This document shows, in pieces, positions 1 through 11,350 of a DNA stretch of 64,000 nt. The notes beneath the pieces are model-generated. The model saw nothing but the letters and a program-made list of their open reading frames with translations, was not told the DNA's origin and made no database searches. Source of the DNA: Cytospora piceicola (Eukaryota; Ascomycota; Sordariomycetes; Diaporthales; Cytosporaceae); NCBI GenBank assembly GCA_023375675.1, contig JALQBC010000006.1, positions 868,001 through 932,000 on the forward strand, given 5' to 3'. Positions within the stretch are counted from its first letter, which is position 1. Each line of letters opens with the position of its first letter. The position numbers and the translations under genes were made by a program.

Positions 1-984
1 GCGGAGCTGGCTGTGTTGGCGTGAATGACGGCCCTTGTTCCGCTGTGGTGAGCGTGGCGGAATCGCGGGTGCTGTCAGGGTCTCCTGGGAGGCTGTGTTT
101 GTGGTCATGGAGTAGAGGACAGTTGTGTCCGAACATATTCTTGGCAGGATGATCTGCCGTTGTTGTGCGAGGGAGCTTGGCTCGCTCCTCCTCGCGATCG
201 TGGCAGCCGACGGTGATGAATCCCGGACGGTAGGTGACACCGGGGCGGAATGTGTTATAAAAGATGCGCCGCTGTAGCTGATGGCGCCGTCGGATGTTGG
301 CAGGTGAAGTTTCCTCGGCTTGGTGGGCCTGCCAGCCGAGGACTGTGGTGGTAATGTCGAGGGGCAGCGCAGCGAAGTCTCCCACAAACACCCACTCCTC
401 GGCGGCCTACTCGGCCGTCTCGGGGTAAGGTTCACCATTGGAGTAGGTGTTGGCTGTGGAAAGAGAGAGTAACTGGGCTTGGCTGGTTTTGATTCTGGCG
501 TGACTGGACGGTCGGCAGCGAGTAGGGGCCAACATGTTAAAACCGCATTCTGCTCGACCGCTTCTTGGCTCCTGGCTTGAGAGTCCACAACGCGACGGTC
601 CTGCCACGGTGGAAGCCCGGCAGCCTTTCGCCGGGCTACTGGTGATGGTATCAAAGCAGGGTACTGCGCGCTCCGGCTGACCTCTGCTGCCCTGTTCGGG
701 TCTTCATCTTCCTGCTGGGCGTCGCAGACGGACTCGGAGTCCTCCCAGAATTTGTCCCAGAGCTCATCTCCAGCCGAGTGGTACTGATTCGCGTCCTCGG
801 CCGAGATGTCCGACTCCTGGTCGTCAGTCATCCCGGGCGCAGAGCAATCCGAGCCTACTGAAGAGCGGCCGACCGGCCTCTCCTGACTTGGGCCTCCCTC
901 GGGCCTGGGATACGAGTAGTTGGAGACGGGTGGGTAGTACTTGTTGACGAGCTTGAGGTCCGCCAACTTTGCTGATCCCTCCAT
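1..984 (-). CDS. Hypothetical protein, N-terminal part; runs off the left window edge
   Basis: A single frame stays open for 328 codons from the ATG at 984 to base 1, with no stop and no need for an intron, so the 3' end lies outside the window. The protein begins MEGSAKLADLKLVNKYYPP. It then has an acidic stretch at about residues 50-90 that includes SAGDELWDKFWEDSES. The rest is Pro/Ser/Arg-rich and looks disordered. No catalytic motif, signal peptide or membrane segment is visible. The ATG chosen is the first in a frame whose acidic and aromatic pattern looks like real coding sequence. I do not recognise the family. A second frame is also fairly open but carries a TAG at 407-409. The gene could have introns further into its 3' part. 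Confidence 0.6.
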   Translation of the reverse strand, partial: MEGSAKLADLKLVNKYYPPVSNYSYPRPEGGPSQERPVGRSSVGSDCSAPGMTDDQESDISAEDANQYHSAGDELWDKFWEDSESVCDAQQEDEDPNRAAEVSRSAQYPALIPSPVARRKAAGLPPWQDRRVVDSQARSQEAVEQNAVLTCWPLLAADRPVTPESKPAKPSYSLFPQPTPTPMVNLTPRRPSRPPRSGCLWETSLRCPSTLPPQSSAGRPTKPRKLHLPTSDGAISYSGASFITHSAPVSPTVRDSSPSAATIARRSEPSSLAQQRQIILPRICSDTTVLYSMTTNTASQETLTAPAIPPRSPQRNKGRHSRQHSQLR

Positions 985-3960
985 GGTGGGTTATTTGAGT
1001 ATGTGAAGGCAATCAAGATCCAATAGTCGACGATCTGAGCCTTTGCAGAGATTGTGACGTTTATGCGAGCCTGCACACACTCTCTCACACACACCTAGAA
1101 TCCAATCTTAATGGACTCTGGGGTTGTGGGGAGCATAGGATTCCAGAGGGCGTGGCAAGGAAATGACGAGAGTCGAGAATCTTTGATAGGAGACAATGGG
1201 GCAGGGGAGAGAGAGGCTAGGGATATATGTAATGTATTGAAAGATGGGCAGATTTCCCTGGGACGAACCAAACGGGTGGGAGCGTGCACCGAGGAAAAGA
1301 AACAACAACACGAGGGAGGAATGGTGATTGCGAGGAATGCTCGGTCGAGCGTGGTGACTTGGCCCGAGGCTTGTCTCCCCCGCGTATGGGAATGTACCGC
1401 GACTGAGAGTAATCGTGTGTATGTGTCCGTGTGTATGTATGTATGCGTGTTGGAGCAGTAAAAGGGAGGAATAAGTCTCTTGTCGGCATTCGGAATGCAG
1501 CAAGGCATGTCCCGCAGAAGAGAGTGGAAAGGGAAAGTGTAGGAGTTTATGTCCCGTGTATTGGCTGCAGCAGCCTGCATTAGCAAACGACTGATGCCAC
1601 GATAGATGTGACAGATGTGTATAAGCGCAGAACCGCACGGTCATGGACGACCAAGGAGATGCCAGTGGAGCGGGACGGAACGGAAGATGGGTTGCGAAAG
1701 CCTCACTGAAGCCTCTTACGAACTGATGATACTTTTCTTTTGCATCCCACCGTCCCACACTATTACATTACGATGGCCCGGGGGTGTGTGTTTCTGGTCT
1801 GGTCTGGTGGAAGCACGGTTGACCGTCCGGGAGGAAGAAGCAAGTCATGTCCGGGGAGGGTGAAAGCGATCAAGGATCTGTGTTTCGATCGAGGATCAGG
1901 GAGAGACATGTACGGATTACAGTGTGAAGCAGAAGGGAACCAGTGGTACGGACTCGGAGTAGTATGATGAGCCCGGTGCAGCAGAACTTGGGGACCAGTA
2001 TGGTAGAAGCGCGCGACTGTCTCATTTACCCCCGGTGGCCTTGTGTAAGGCAAAGGACTGGCACTGGCCAGAGCAAGCGCCACCTTGACGCCGAATGGCA
2101 AGTGAATGCGACTGTATTTGTCTCCTCATTTTCGATGATAAACAGCAGATCACCAGGATATGTAGAACACGCAGCCACGCTGTCTATTCCAACGTCGAGA
2201 TCTGGCCCTTGCAATATTGTACAAAGGGGTTAGTCGTACTGTCAGATCTCCTTCAACGGCCTCCCTTGAGAGGAACCACCCCAGTGGCTTGACTTGTCTG
2301 ATGATCGATAATGAGGGAGGCGTCTCTGCCGTCTGAGTTGCGCCGAAAGCCGAGACAACCACCATCATCGACTCTGGGGACAGCCCTGCTCAACGGTCGT
2401 CGTCTATGTCGCAAACCCGGGGCTCCTTGGCTGCTTGGCTGCTTGACCTCAAACGAACACACGCCATGGCAGTGGCAATCTCCTCCTGCAACTAGACCAT
2501 GACCCTGCCTAAGAGCAGCATTAGCCAGCCGAGCTTCTGCAAGTACAGACAACAAGAAGGAAACCAGAAGAAAGAAAAGCATGATATCCTCCCCACCCCC
2601 CAGGGACGACGTACATACTGCGGCTCCACAGTCTTGGCTTCATGGTTCGCACATGCAGTTATTTCCGTTGCCGGAGATGATCGGATCGGCCTATGCATGC
2701 TGATATGTAACAGCAGCACTTCCGGATCCCCACGCACCAGCTCGGATGCAAACCGATAGGAGGCCTTTAGTACAGGACAAGACAGCATCAGCTTTCGAAA
2801 GCATCAAGCATCGCGGATGCCCCAACGGCCGTAGGCTGTGTCGCCCTCTCGTGATGCGCAGTAGCAGCGTCAGTATGTATCAGTTGCCATACACGAGATA
2901 TACCATACCGTATACTCACTTACTCACAACGGAACGATACAGAGAGAAGAAAAGGTCTGAGACTGCCATATGGTTTTTGCAGGCTGAACAAGAGGCAGGG
3001 GCAATGGGAGACAGGCCTGAGCTGGACTCGTTCCCCTGGCCAGGGTGCCCTTACACGGAGGGATGACCCGGATGACATGCGCGCCGCACTACGCCATGTA
3101 TCACATGCCATCCAGCTGCAGTGCTGTGACACGAAGACGTAAAATATCCTCGAAGGAGGATGGGAAAAGGAAGGGGTCGGAAATGGGGTGGGGTGGAAGT
3201 AAGGAAAAGACTTGGACGAAGAAGAAGGGAGACGAGGAAGAAGAGGGAAGAAGAAGAAGAGGAGAGAGAAGAATCTGAAAGACATGCTCCTGCAGCTAAC
3301 GGACAAACAGAAGAACATGATGAATGACGATGGAGGGCCGGATAAATCTGAAGGATTAGCGAGGTGAGAAAACAAAAGTCAAAAAACAGGGGGGACATGT
3401 TGTCTCGTGTTGGGGCGGTCCAGACCCACGCCGTGAGGCTTCTTCTTCTTGTTGTTGTTGTTCGTTGGTGGTGATACTTTTTCCATGCTGGAGATGCAGT
3501 AGCATGTACGCCGTTGACAAGGTGTGTTCCAGGGTTCAGGGGTTCGTTCCAGTGTTGCAGGCTGTTCATACTTCACATTGGGAGAGATAGATATCAGCCC
3601 TTCAGCCCCACCTGGGCATGTGTAGTGTAAGTACTACCTACCTAGGTAGTATGTAATACCAGCCGCAACATCGAACACATTTCGAGAAGACGTCTGGACC
3701 TTTTTTTGAACCTTGAACACGTGCGTGTTGTTATTCGCCGCAAAACAAAACAAAACAACCATGAATAATAAAACAATGGATGTAGGTAGATAATAGGTAA
3801 GTAACCCTTGACTTTTGTCTGCTGCAGGCGCATTGCTTTCTTTTGTGGTCTGACGTCGCTCATCTGCAGCCTTGTTTCTTTGGTCTGCACTGATCTGCAC
3901 TCAAGAAAGAACCTGAAGTGGTCTATCAAAACAGGGCAGTCGAGTCTTACGAGTACCTAC

Positions 3961-4080
3961 CTGCTTTAGCACCTACTTGGGTACTTGGAGTTGGTAAGGA
4001 CCTAGGTACCTAAGTACTTACCTACCTAGGTAGCTAACTGCCCAGGTGGGTACCTAGGTACTTACCTAAGTAGGTGGTAA
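3961..4080. repeat. Cluster of short palindromic TACCTAGGTA motifs
   Basis: About 120 bp are made largely of variants of ACCTAGGTA, CTAAGTACTTA and TAAGTAGG, many of them perfect palindromes around CCTAGG. The same motif recurs singly or in small groups in many other intergenic stretches of this window and was not seen inside any coding exon. Confidence 0.7.
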
Positions 4081-4472
4081 TGGAGAGACTGCAGGGAAAG
4101 GGTAAAGGGGAACACTGCATCCTCGGAAGGCACAACAGCATAACAGCACAACAGCAGTTCTTGCTTTATCTTGCACTGCATATCTGAACAGGATCTCACC
4201 CGACTCGCCCTTTCCTTCCTTTCCAACCTTTCCAACCTTTGTAACGTTTTGCCTGCCACCCAGTGAAAGCCTGTCAGCACCCCCGTCTGAATAAGCTGTT
4301 AGGATAAGCTGTAGGGCAGAGCAGGGCTTTGACGGCGTTCTTTTGTATTTGCAGTCCAGTGTACTTAGGTAAGTAAGTGACTGGCCCCCATCTCTGGATC
4401 CCATCGCCAACTCGGAGCTCTGGGCAGGCCGCAAGGGTGATATTGACAGTATGTCTTCTCTGTGCAGGATTT

Positions 4473-4504
4473 GCAGACATGCAGACACGCAGACACGCAG
4501 ACAT
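4473..4504. repeat. 8-bp tandem repeat, four copies
   Basis: Four tandem copies of GCAGACAY lie in a gene-free stretch. This is ordinary simple sequence with no visible function. Confidence 0.8.
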
Positions 4505-5736
4505 GCAAGTTGACGTCCTTGCTTCATGCTCCCTGCTGGCTCCTGCGCGTTTGGACATGATTCCAAACCGGCCTGTTTCGTCTTCTTCCCACCCCGAAAA
4601 GCATAGTAGACTCACTCGATCACGATGAGAAAAACGTGTTGAGAAAGAGACACGCGGTAGAGAAGAGAAGAGAGAAAAGTTTTCACTCTTTCTCTTTCGC
4701 TATTTCTGCGGCCCCCCTCGCATGAGACTTTTTTATGCAAGGGCACGTTTCAACGCCAGATAAACAAAGATGCAGCTGGCAGGTGGCTGCAGGGTCGCAC
4801 AAACACCCCTCCATCCCGAATGTCCCACCCACCAAGCAAAATAGATCAAAAGGATGCCACCACCGGGGGATCTACAGATCCTCATCCGCCCCCGGCCTCT
4901 TTCCCACAGAAACAAAAAGGCTACCGTGCCGCATGGTCGCTGACCCCCAAGATCTCGCAGGACGCCCAAAGACGCCTGGACGCTGGGGGCTGAGGTTTGC
5001 AGTAGTGGGCAGGTTAGGATGGGTTGGACAACAGGAGGAGGTTCGAGCGTCGGCTCTGCAGGAAGGGGTGCAGGAAGGGGTGGAATCTCGAAGTGTCAAT
5101 GCTCATATTGCTATTGTTGTTGATGTTGCTGTCGTTGTTGTTGTTGTTCTCTTATTTCTTTTTCTTTTTCTTCTTTTTTTCCTGTCTTCTTTTTCCTTTC
5201 TTCTGCTTATCCTCCTCCCTCTCCCGCCCCACCAGATTCTATGGATCTCTCCTACATTTCTCTTGCTGCAACAAGTTTGCTCGGTAATCGAGCTGTCTGC
5301 TTTTCGCAAGCGTTGGGTCGTGTGGCTTGCACGAACTTGCTGCGGGGGTGAGGCCATCTTGTGTCTTTGACGCCAGACGAATTATTTATGTAATATGTCT
5401 TTCTATCGACAAAAGAATCCGTCTCCCCCCCTTCGCTCTATGTCCCTTGGCATCAGTACCGTTCGATCTAATAGTACGCTGGAGTCGAACACACTCAGCC
5501 AGCCGTCCGTTTCTTCATCGAATCTACGTCTCGTCCCATACACTCGTGCCCGTCGTCAACAAAAACATGAGCATGATGTAAAGTTCGTGTCATCCATGAC
5601 CATCGTAGAGTATCATTATCCATCGTCATTAGCAAGAAAAAGAAAAAGTAGAAAAAGAGAAAGAGAAAAAAAACACAACCGCTGAACGCCCCCGCCATGC
5701 AAAGTCAAAGGTTTTATTTCTCTTCTTCTCTCCCTC

Positions 5737-8205
5737 TTACACCTCCGCCCGACCACCGCCCGCATGTGGGAACGTGTACTGCGGGCCGACCTTGACGTCC
5801 CTCTCCGGCCTCCCCGCCTCCCTCCTGCCCTCCTTGAGCGTGCTCGTCCCCAGGCTCGGCGCGGCGGTGGCCCGCGACACCTGCCTCATCAGCCTCGCGC
5901 CCTCGCCGTGGCCCCGCGGGGCGAGCCTCCGGACCCTCCGGACCCCGAACCTCTCGTCCCTGGCGCCCGCGCCCCCGGCCGAGAGCGCCCACCGCGGCTT
6001 GTCCTCGTCCCGCCTGTCCACGCCCATCTTCCCCACCAGGCTCGTCTTGTTCCGGATCATGCCCTGGAACGCCTCGTCGTGCACCAGGTCGTCGTTGGAC
6101 ACAAAGCTGATAATCTCGGCCGGGCAGGCCACCGCGTGCGGGAGGCGGAACGGCTTCCTCCCCGGGACGAGGGCGGCCAGCCCGAGCAGGTACAGGACCA
6201 GGGTGGCGAGCGTGAGCGCGAACAGGGGGGTCTGCGGGAACACGCGGACGATGTTGTCGGGCGGGGTCAGGGCGATGAACATGCCGCCGGCCAAGATGGG
6301 GATGAAAACGAAGAGGGCCGAGAGGAATGAGACGAGGGCCACGCGCCAGTGGCGGTTCCGCAGCGCGTGCCATGTGCTTTGTAGGGGGTAGCAAGCAGCG
6401 TAGTCGGCAAGTATCGAGGCCTCAGGGGTAGCGCCTCCTTGTGGGGGTTCGTGGAGCTCAGCCCATGGCTGGAGGATGCGCATCTGTAGGTCGAAGTCCT
6501 GGAATGCCATAAACAGGATAAGTCCAAGTAGGGCCGGAAGGAAGCTGTAGAGGAAGTCTGCTGCCGAGAAGGCGCCCGGTGCTGGCGCCGCCGAAAGAAG
6601 TGGCAGGAAGCCCTTGGTGACCCGGGTCGCTGGCAGGAAGGAGACGATGAAAAGAGCCAAGAGGAGGCAGAAGCCGAGCGCGATGGAGCAGATGAGTGTG
6701 AGGTTGCTGAGGCATCGGGGTAGGTATCGGTAGCGCACTTGGTTGGTGTACGCGGGTGTTACTTCGACGTCGTCCCAGAGGACTGCCCTCTCCTTCTCTC
6801 TGCGCTCCGCCTGTGACATCTGGTATTGAGCCTGGAATTTGGCCTTGTCGTCACAGACCTCCGTCTGGTAGCCAGGGGCACCCCACTCGTCTTCGTAACC
6901 GAGGCCATACCAGAGGTCCTCGAGCTTGTCCTGGTCCGCCCATCGCCAGTACGCCAGCCTGTCGACTCTTCTGTTGCGCAAGACTTTCCTCAGGTCGTTT
7001 TTCGAGGCAAGTCCCTCGGTCCCTCGGTATTCGACCAGAGTGTTGCTGTTTGAGATGAGGGCAATGACGTCCGCAATGGACCGAGGATCCCACATTGTTC
7101 CTGTTTTGTCCTTCAACCAAAAGACGAGTTCGACGGTGACAGCGGCAAAGAGTAATATGTACAAGGCCACCAGCGTCCAGGCCACGCCCTGGACGGTTGC
7201 CCACCTCCATGCGCCATCCACGTATATGACAGTGAACACGCAGCTCTGCAACGGGAGTGTTATGTTCATCACCCATGTGATCAGGTTCGGCACCCAAATA
7301 TACCACGGGCCAGCCAAATGCGGTCGCAGGAACGATGTCGGGTAAAGATCGTCGAAGATGGCGTCCAGCCGGTCGGTCTTCCTCTGGGCAGCGAGCCTCG
7401 CAAAGGGGCGCACGCGGATCATGGTCGTGACGATGTATTGTGCGTATAGCAAAATGACGGCGCCCAACATTGCCGGCACACAACGGAAGAGGAAATATTG
7501 GCCGCTGTATATCGTGCCCGTGTAAGCCCAGAGGCCAATTTTCTGCGTAGAATAGACTGCGCTGAAGATCAGAGCCGCAATCATCATAGCACACAAGACC
7601 AGCAGTGTTATCATAGATACTGGTCGCAGAATCTTGGGCTTGAAAACAAGTCTGGGATTGATCTTTTCTCGGCCGTCTGTCATGAACTCCGGGTCAATTG
7701 GTTGCCAAGCGTCGTGTGGCGGCTGAGCCGGTGGGATCCTGGCGCCCTTTTCCTTGCCTCGGACCAATGTCGACATCGATGTCCTTTGCGAAGACGGTCT
7801 GTGGTCAGGCTCTGCGAGAAGCGGCGCGCTCTGCTCTTCACTCGGGCGAGCATTGCCAGGTTGGGAAGCAACTGGGGCATTGCGGTGCTCGTAGTACCCT
7901 GGGCCTCCATCTGGGCCATATCGATGGCCTCCTGAGCTCATAGATGACGGGTCCGACTGTCTGCCTTCCCGCTCTCGCGTCAGTTGCTCTATCGCATACT
8001 GTATGTAAGGAGTGTCGTCAACTCCAGGCGTCACGCGAGCGGCTTCAAGGGCCAGCGGATCCCGAAACTCTTCCATTGGTCTTGCAGCCATTGGGATCGG
8101 AGGATTAGGACGGGCACTTTCTTGTACTGCTATAGCTTGTAACTGTTCTGGGGTATATCGTTGTTGCTGTCGGGGCTGCGAGGCCTGGCCTGTCTGGTTT
8201 GCCAT
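5737..8205 (-). CDS. DUF3433-type fungal multi-pass membrane protein
   Basis: An uninterrupted 822-residue frame starts at ATG 8205. The first 190 residues are polar and Pro/Gln/Ser-rich and probably cytosolic. Eight or more hydrophobic segments follow, the first near residue 200 (MITLLVLCAMMIAALIF). A conserved-looking middle block contains YPTSFLRPHLAGPWYIWVPN, LKDKTGTMWDPRSIAD and RRVDRLAYWRW, with a matching second set of membrane segments after residue 500. This layout, two membrane-spanning modules separated by a soluble loop, is what I know of the DUF3433 family. Its biochemical role is unknown. The C-terminal 100 residues are basic and lie in a block of almost purely G/C third positions. 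No intron is needed. Confidence 0.85.
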   Translation of the reverse strand: MANQTGQASQPRQQQRYTPEQLQAIAVQESARPNPPIPMAARPMEEFRDPLALEAARVTPGVDDTPYIQYAIEQLTREREGRQSDPSSMSSGGHRYGPDGGPGYYEHRNAPVASQPGNARPSEEQSAPLLAEPDHRPSSQRTSMSTLVRGKEKGARIPPAQPPHDAWQPIDPEFMTDGREKINPRLVFKPKILRPVSMITLLVLCAMMIAALIFSAVYSTQKIGLWAYTGTIYSGQYFLFRCVPAMLGAVILLYAQYIVTTMIRVRPFARLAAQRKTDRLDAIFDDLYPTSFLRPHLAGPWYIWVPNLITWVMNITLPLQSCVFTVIYVDGAWRWATVQGVAWTLVALYILLFAAVTVELVFWLKDKTGTMWDPRSIADVIALISNSNTLVEYRGTEGLASKNDLRKVLRNRRVDRLAYWRWADQDKLEDLWYGLGYEDEWGAPGYQTEVCDDKAKFQAQYQMSQAERREKERAVLWDDVEVTPAYTNQVRYRYLPRCLSNLTLICSIALGFCLLLALFIVSFLPATRVTKGFLPLLSAAPAPGAFSAADFLYSFLPALLGLILFMAFQDFDLQMRILQPWAELHEPPQGGATPEASILADYAACYPLQSTWHALRNRHWRVALVSFLSALFVFIPILAGGMFIALTPPDNIVRVFPQTPLFALTLATLVLYLLGLAALVPGRKPFRLPHAVACPAEIISFVSNDDLVHDEAFQGMIRNKTSLVGKMGVDRRDEDKPRWALSAGGAGARDERFGVRRVRRLAPRGHGEGARLMRQVSRATAAPSLGTSTLKEGRREAGRPERDVKVGPQYTFPHAGGGRAEV

Positions 8206-9680
8206 TGTGTGAGGAGGCAGAGGGTATCCGTGGAGGCGGTCGGGTCCGTTTATCTCAGAAGAAGGGTGGGTTCGTTAGAATTGAGAAGGACTCAGAGCGC
8301 GAGGCACGACGTTTGCTTGAGGTGAGAGGGATGTGCGCCCCAATGAAGCATGCCCTGTGTCGGCTATTGGGCCATGGTAGCCAACGGCGCCTTGTGAAGG
8401 TGTGAAGGTCGAATTGGCACCTGCAGCTGGAGTGACGAGAGGCCAAGGCACGTGATGACCTGCAGGACAAACGAATATGAGCTTAAAGGTGGGCAGACTA
8501 CTGGGTACACGGTCTGTTCAAGATGCAGGTGAAGACGAGGCGAAGACAAGGCGAAGACAAGGCGAAGGAGAAGATGTAGGAGAGAGACATACGAGGCGGC
8601 TCCACGTATTCAAAGTTCAGGTTTTGAAACTTCATTACTTCGCCTTCGTATACATGTCATATCATGACGGGGGGTCGACGGGGTGGTTCTTCGGCAATCA
8701 GACGTCAGGCATGAGGAGTCCACTTGGACGCGATGCTGGACCAATTGCTGGCATCAGATGCAATGCAGGCTTGGAGGACTGCATGACGGACGACCCAGTT
8801 GGTGACATCTGGTTGGAGACACTTCACCTCAGCCCGCCAGTCAGGCCCTGATCAAACCCTGGTTCCGGTTCCCATGTACACGAGTGTACTCTGGTAAGAT
8901 GTGGTGGAGGCTGGGCGAAGTGGGTTGTGATGCTAGGTGAGGTGGTTGGGAGGACAACACCAGCCACCCGCATTGGCATCCGCCCTGGTCCCTGGTCACT
9001 GGTTCCTGGTGCCCTGGGCACATCACGGTCACCGAGAAGAAGCTGGAAACGAACCAACAGAACCTTGGAAGGAATTGATAAACCAACCGTCCTTTCTCGC
9101 ATGAGTATTCTCCGGTCCAATCACAATGTTGCCCTGTGCTAGAGACGCGTGTGAAGAGGTCCAGAGTAAGCACATTCGCCTGAAAGATCAACTTGATGCG
9201 GGGTGAAGACCTACTTAAGTACTTAAGTACCTGGCTTAAGTAAGTACCTAGGTAGCAGAGGAGGAAGGAGGGGCTTCCCAGCCTGTCTGGCCCAAGCTCC
9301 CGGCTTTAGCGCTGGTCTGTGCGGCCCGGGGCGCCATACACAGCAGAGATTTGTCGAGATTACTGTTGCATTGATGCCGTCTTCGTCGATCATCAAGACG
9401 GCGAGAGGACGAAGAGGTCCATCTATGTATAGCAGAGATAAATAGTACCACAGTAGACTAGCTAGTTTATACAACAAGTACTCCTGTAGCTGCTAACTAT
9501 GGAAATATGAACAGCCTCTTTGGTGCTGCCACTTGGTTACTTCTGCCCTCACAATCAAGGTTGAAAATATTTGAAAGGTCCATTGAAAAACATGGACGGG
9601 TCAAAATTCCAAGAAAAAAGTATGAAGGCAAAAACATCAGATTGACAAAAGGAAAAACAAGTTGAATCGTTTTGATGAAT
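8206..9680. other. Gene-free stretch upstream of the DUF3433 gene
   Basis: No gene seen. It would contain the promoter of the DUF3433 gene. A group of CCTAGG/TTAAGTACTTAAG palindromes lies at about 9209-9256. Confidence 0.5.
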
Positions 9681-9751
9681 TGCTTGTCCAGGGAGTCGAA
9701 CCCTGAGCTCAACCTTGGAAGGGTTGAATGTTACCGCTACACCAAACAAGC
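9681..9751 (-). tRNA. tRNA-Gly (anticodon TCC)
   Basis: The minus strand folds as a 71-nt tRNA without an intron. The 7-bp acceptor stem pairs GCTTGTT with GACAAGC (one G-T pair). The D arm pairs GTGT with ACAT. The anticodon stem pairs CAACC with GGTTG and closes a loop CTTCCAA, giving anticodon TCC. The T arm pairs CAGGG with CCCTG around TTCGACT, and the discriminator base is A. The anticodon reads GGA and so glycine. The downstream T-rich stretch needed for Pol III termination was not examined in detail. Confidence 0.93.
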
Positions 9752-10706
9752 TTGATACGTCTTTGATAGTGGTGTATATAACACTAGTAGTCTCGGAGAA
9801 GAACGGATGGTGACTTATTCCCGGGACTAGCCGGGAGGTTCAGTGATCTTCAGACAGGCATCTCCTACCTGGATCCACCCGAGAACATAGCCCGATGCAG
9901 TAGCCATGTGATGGAAAGTATACTGTGGTGTACTGTATTATCGACGATCTTTAAGTTCCTGGATTGTCGGAAATGAACTGGTGGTCCGGGTGCAATACTA
10001 CTCAAGTACTGTGGTACCTACTGTCATTACTCACTTTGCTGTGCACTAACTGTTCGCGCTCTCTGCTCCCGAGGTCGGGTCTGAGTACCTATGCTAGGTA
10101 CCTAGGTAGTACCTAGGTAGTTGTATGATTCTTACGCGGCAATTTGAAAGACGAACTCCTCTATACTTCATTATTTACAGAAGCGCAGTGGTTCATGTCT
10201 CAAAAAAAAAAAACCCATTAAAAAAACCGGCAAAGATCTCTGGTTTGAAATACAAAGGAGTTCCGCAGCACGATGAACCAGCAGGCGAAATCGATTCGAG
10301 TGTCTGGCGACGTTCTATATGGACAAGTTTACTCCTGAGAGCCTGAGCCTTTCGAAGCTACCCACAGTCCAAAGCTAAATCCTAAAGCCCGGGGCTTCAG
10401 CCGAGGGTCCTGGCGGGAAAACAGATGACTTTCAGGGTGAAGAAGGTGCCGCTATTGCCCTTGATACACGTGCAACTATGCCCTCTTTGGCTTGAAAATT
10501 ACGCAGAACTCTTGGGCACTTAAGTATTCACAGCAGTTGGTGAACTTCTCAGGTGATTGAACAATTTTGTTTTAGAACACGAGAACTTCCAAAGATACGT
10601 ATTTGATGTGAAATATTCCAACCCTAAGTTTCTCATTTCCATTCATGGACAATTTGGTAATATGAAGCGTTTTCCCAGAACCCTTCCCTTCTTTGTCAGT
10701 TGCTAA
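9752..10706. other. Gene-free stretch
   Basis: No gene seen. CCTAGG palindromes lie at about 10081-10120 and a 12-bp A tract near 10202. Confidence 0.5.
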
Positions 10707-11232
10707 TTAATTGAGATAGCACTTGAAGCTGGTCGCTCTGTCATTCATGCTGTTTGCAATTTGGTACGAGCCTGGCGCATAGATGTCGCTGGTACTATCT
10801 TTGTCGCAATGGTTGGAGCTGTTGGAAGTAGCTTTAGCGACGTACAGCTCAGTTTATCTGGTCAAACAGACTTACTCCCAGAGACGACAGCGATAGCCCT
10901 TCGGAATCGATATAGAGCTGATGACATTGTTCATTCCGGTGCCTTCAAGCCCGTCTGTATTTAAATGTAAATATACATCTGTATCCCAGAGTACGCGATG
11001 CTAGCATGTCCTGAAGACAGCTGTCCAACTTACAACATTGGCTTTGGGTGGTGATCGAGTAGGTGGCAGAGGTCCCTGACAAGTTGATGTCTGCGTACAT
11101 GGTCACGCTAATCACATCCTCGACTCCGGCCGGCGCCTCAACAACCGCTGGAACCACAGATTCCGGAAGGGCTAAGCCTGTGGTAACGGCTGCCATGGTA
11201 GCAAGGAGCGTTGCAAGCTTGAGAAGGGCCAT
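10707..11232 (-). CDS. Small secreted protein with a beta/gamma-crystallin-like fold pattern
   Basis: Three exons join in frame: 11232-11034, 10954-10876 and 10818-10707, giving 129 residues. Introns are 10955-11033 and 10819-10875, both with GTAAGT donors. An alternative first acceptor at 10979 adds eight residues. The start MALLKLATLLATMAAVTTG is a clear signal peptide, with cleavage probably before LPESVV. The mature part has the pattern of fungal crystallin-like/I36-like secreted proteins: SVTMYADINLSG, then CYGLEG, NNVISSISIPKGYRCRLW, and SMNDRATSFKCYLN at the end. It has four cysteines, enough for two disulfides. Only by splicing does the second half appear; the unspliced frame ends early. 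Small size, secretion and cysteines make it an effector or antimicrobial candidate, which is inference. A TATAAAA lies about 112 bp upstream of the ATG. Confidence 0.78.
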
Positions 11233-11343
11233 GTTTGATTGTTTTGAGATGATGTTTGGTGCGAAGCGAGCAGTATGAAGCTGTTGTGAAGTGGTCTGGA
11301 TCAAGATCTAAGATTCCTGTCTTCAAGCTGGGGAGGGCGTCTG

Positions 11344-11350
11344 TTTTATA
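11344..11350 (-). promoter_or_regulatory. Possible TATA box of the small secreted protein gene
   Basis: TATAAAA on the minus strand, about 112 bp upstream of the chosen ATG at 11232. The distance fits a fungal TATA box followed by a short leader, but the motif alone is weak evidence. Confidence 0.4.

Larger units (their letters stand above)
985..5736. other. Gene-free stretch, 4.75 kb
   Basis: No convincing gene was found on either strand. It holds simple sequence: TGTA repeats near 1430-1447, a GAA/GGA purine tract near 3220-3275, an 8-bp tandem repeat at 4473-4504, CCTAGG palindromes at 3635-3650 and 3961-4080, and a long pyrimidine tract at about 5150-5220. Open frames here are short, of biased composition and lack plausible splice partners. 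Confidence 0.5.

Noticed and set aside
3045..3278. Lys/Glu-rich small ORF
   Set aside because: It is a translated purine tract (GAAGAAG, GGAGGA) with no start context or homologous pattern.
4735..5370. 211-codon ORF
   Set aside because: Its second half is a translated poly-pyrimidine tract (Val/Leu/Phe runs). No domain pattern.
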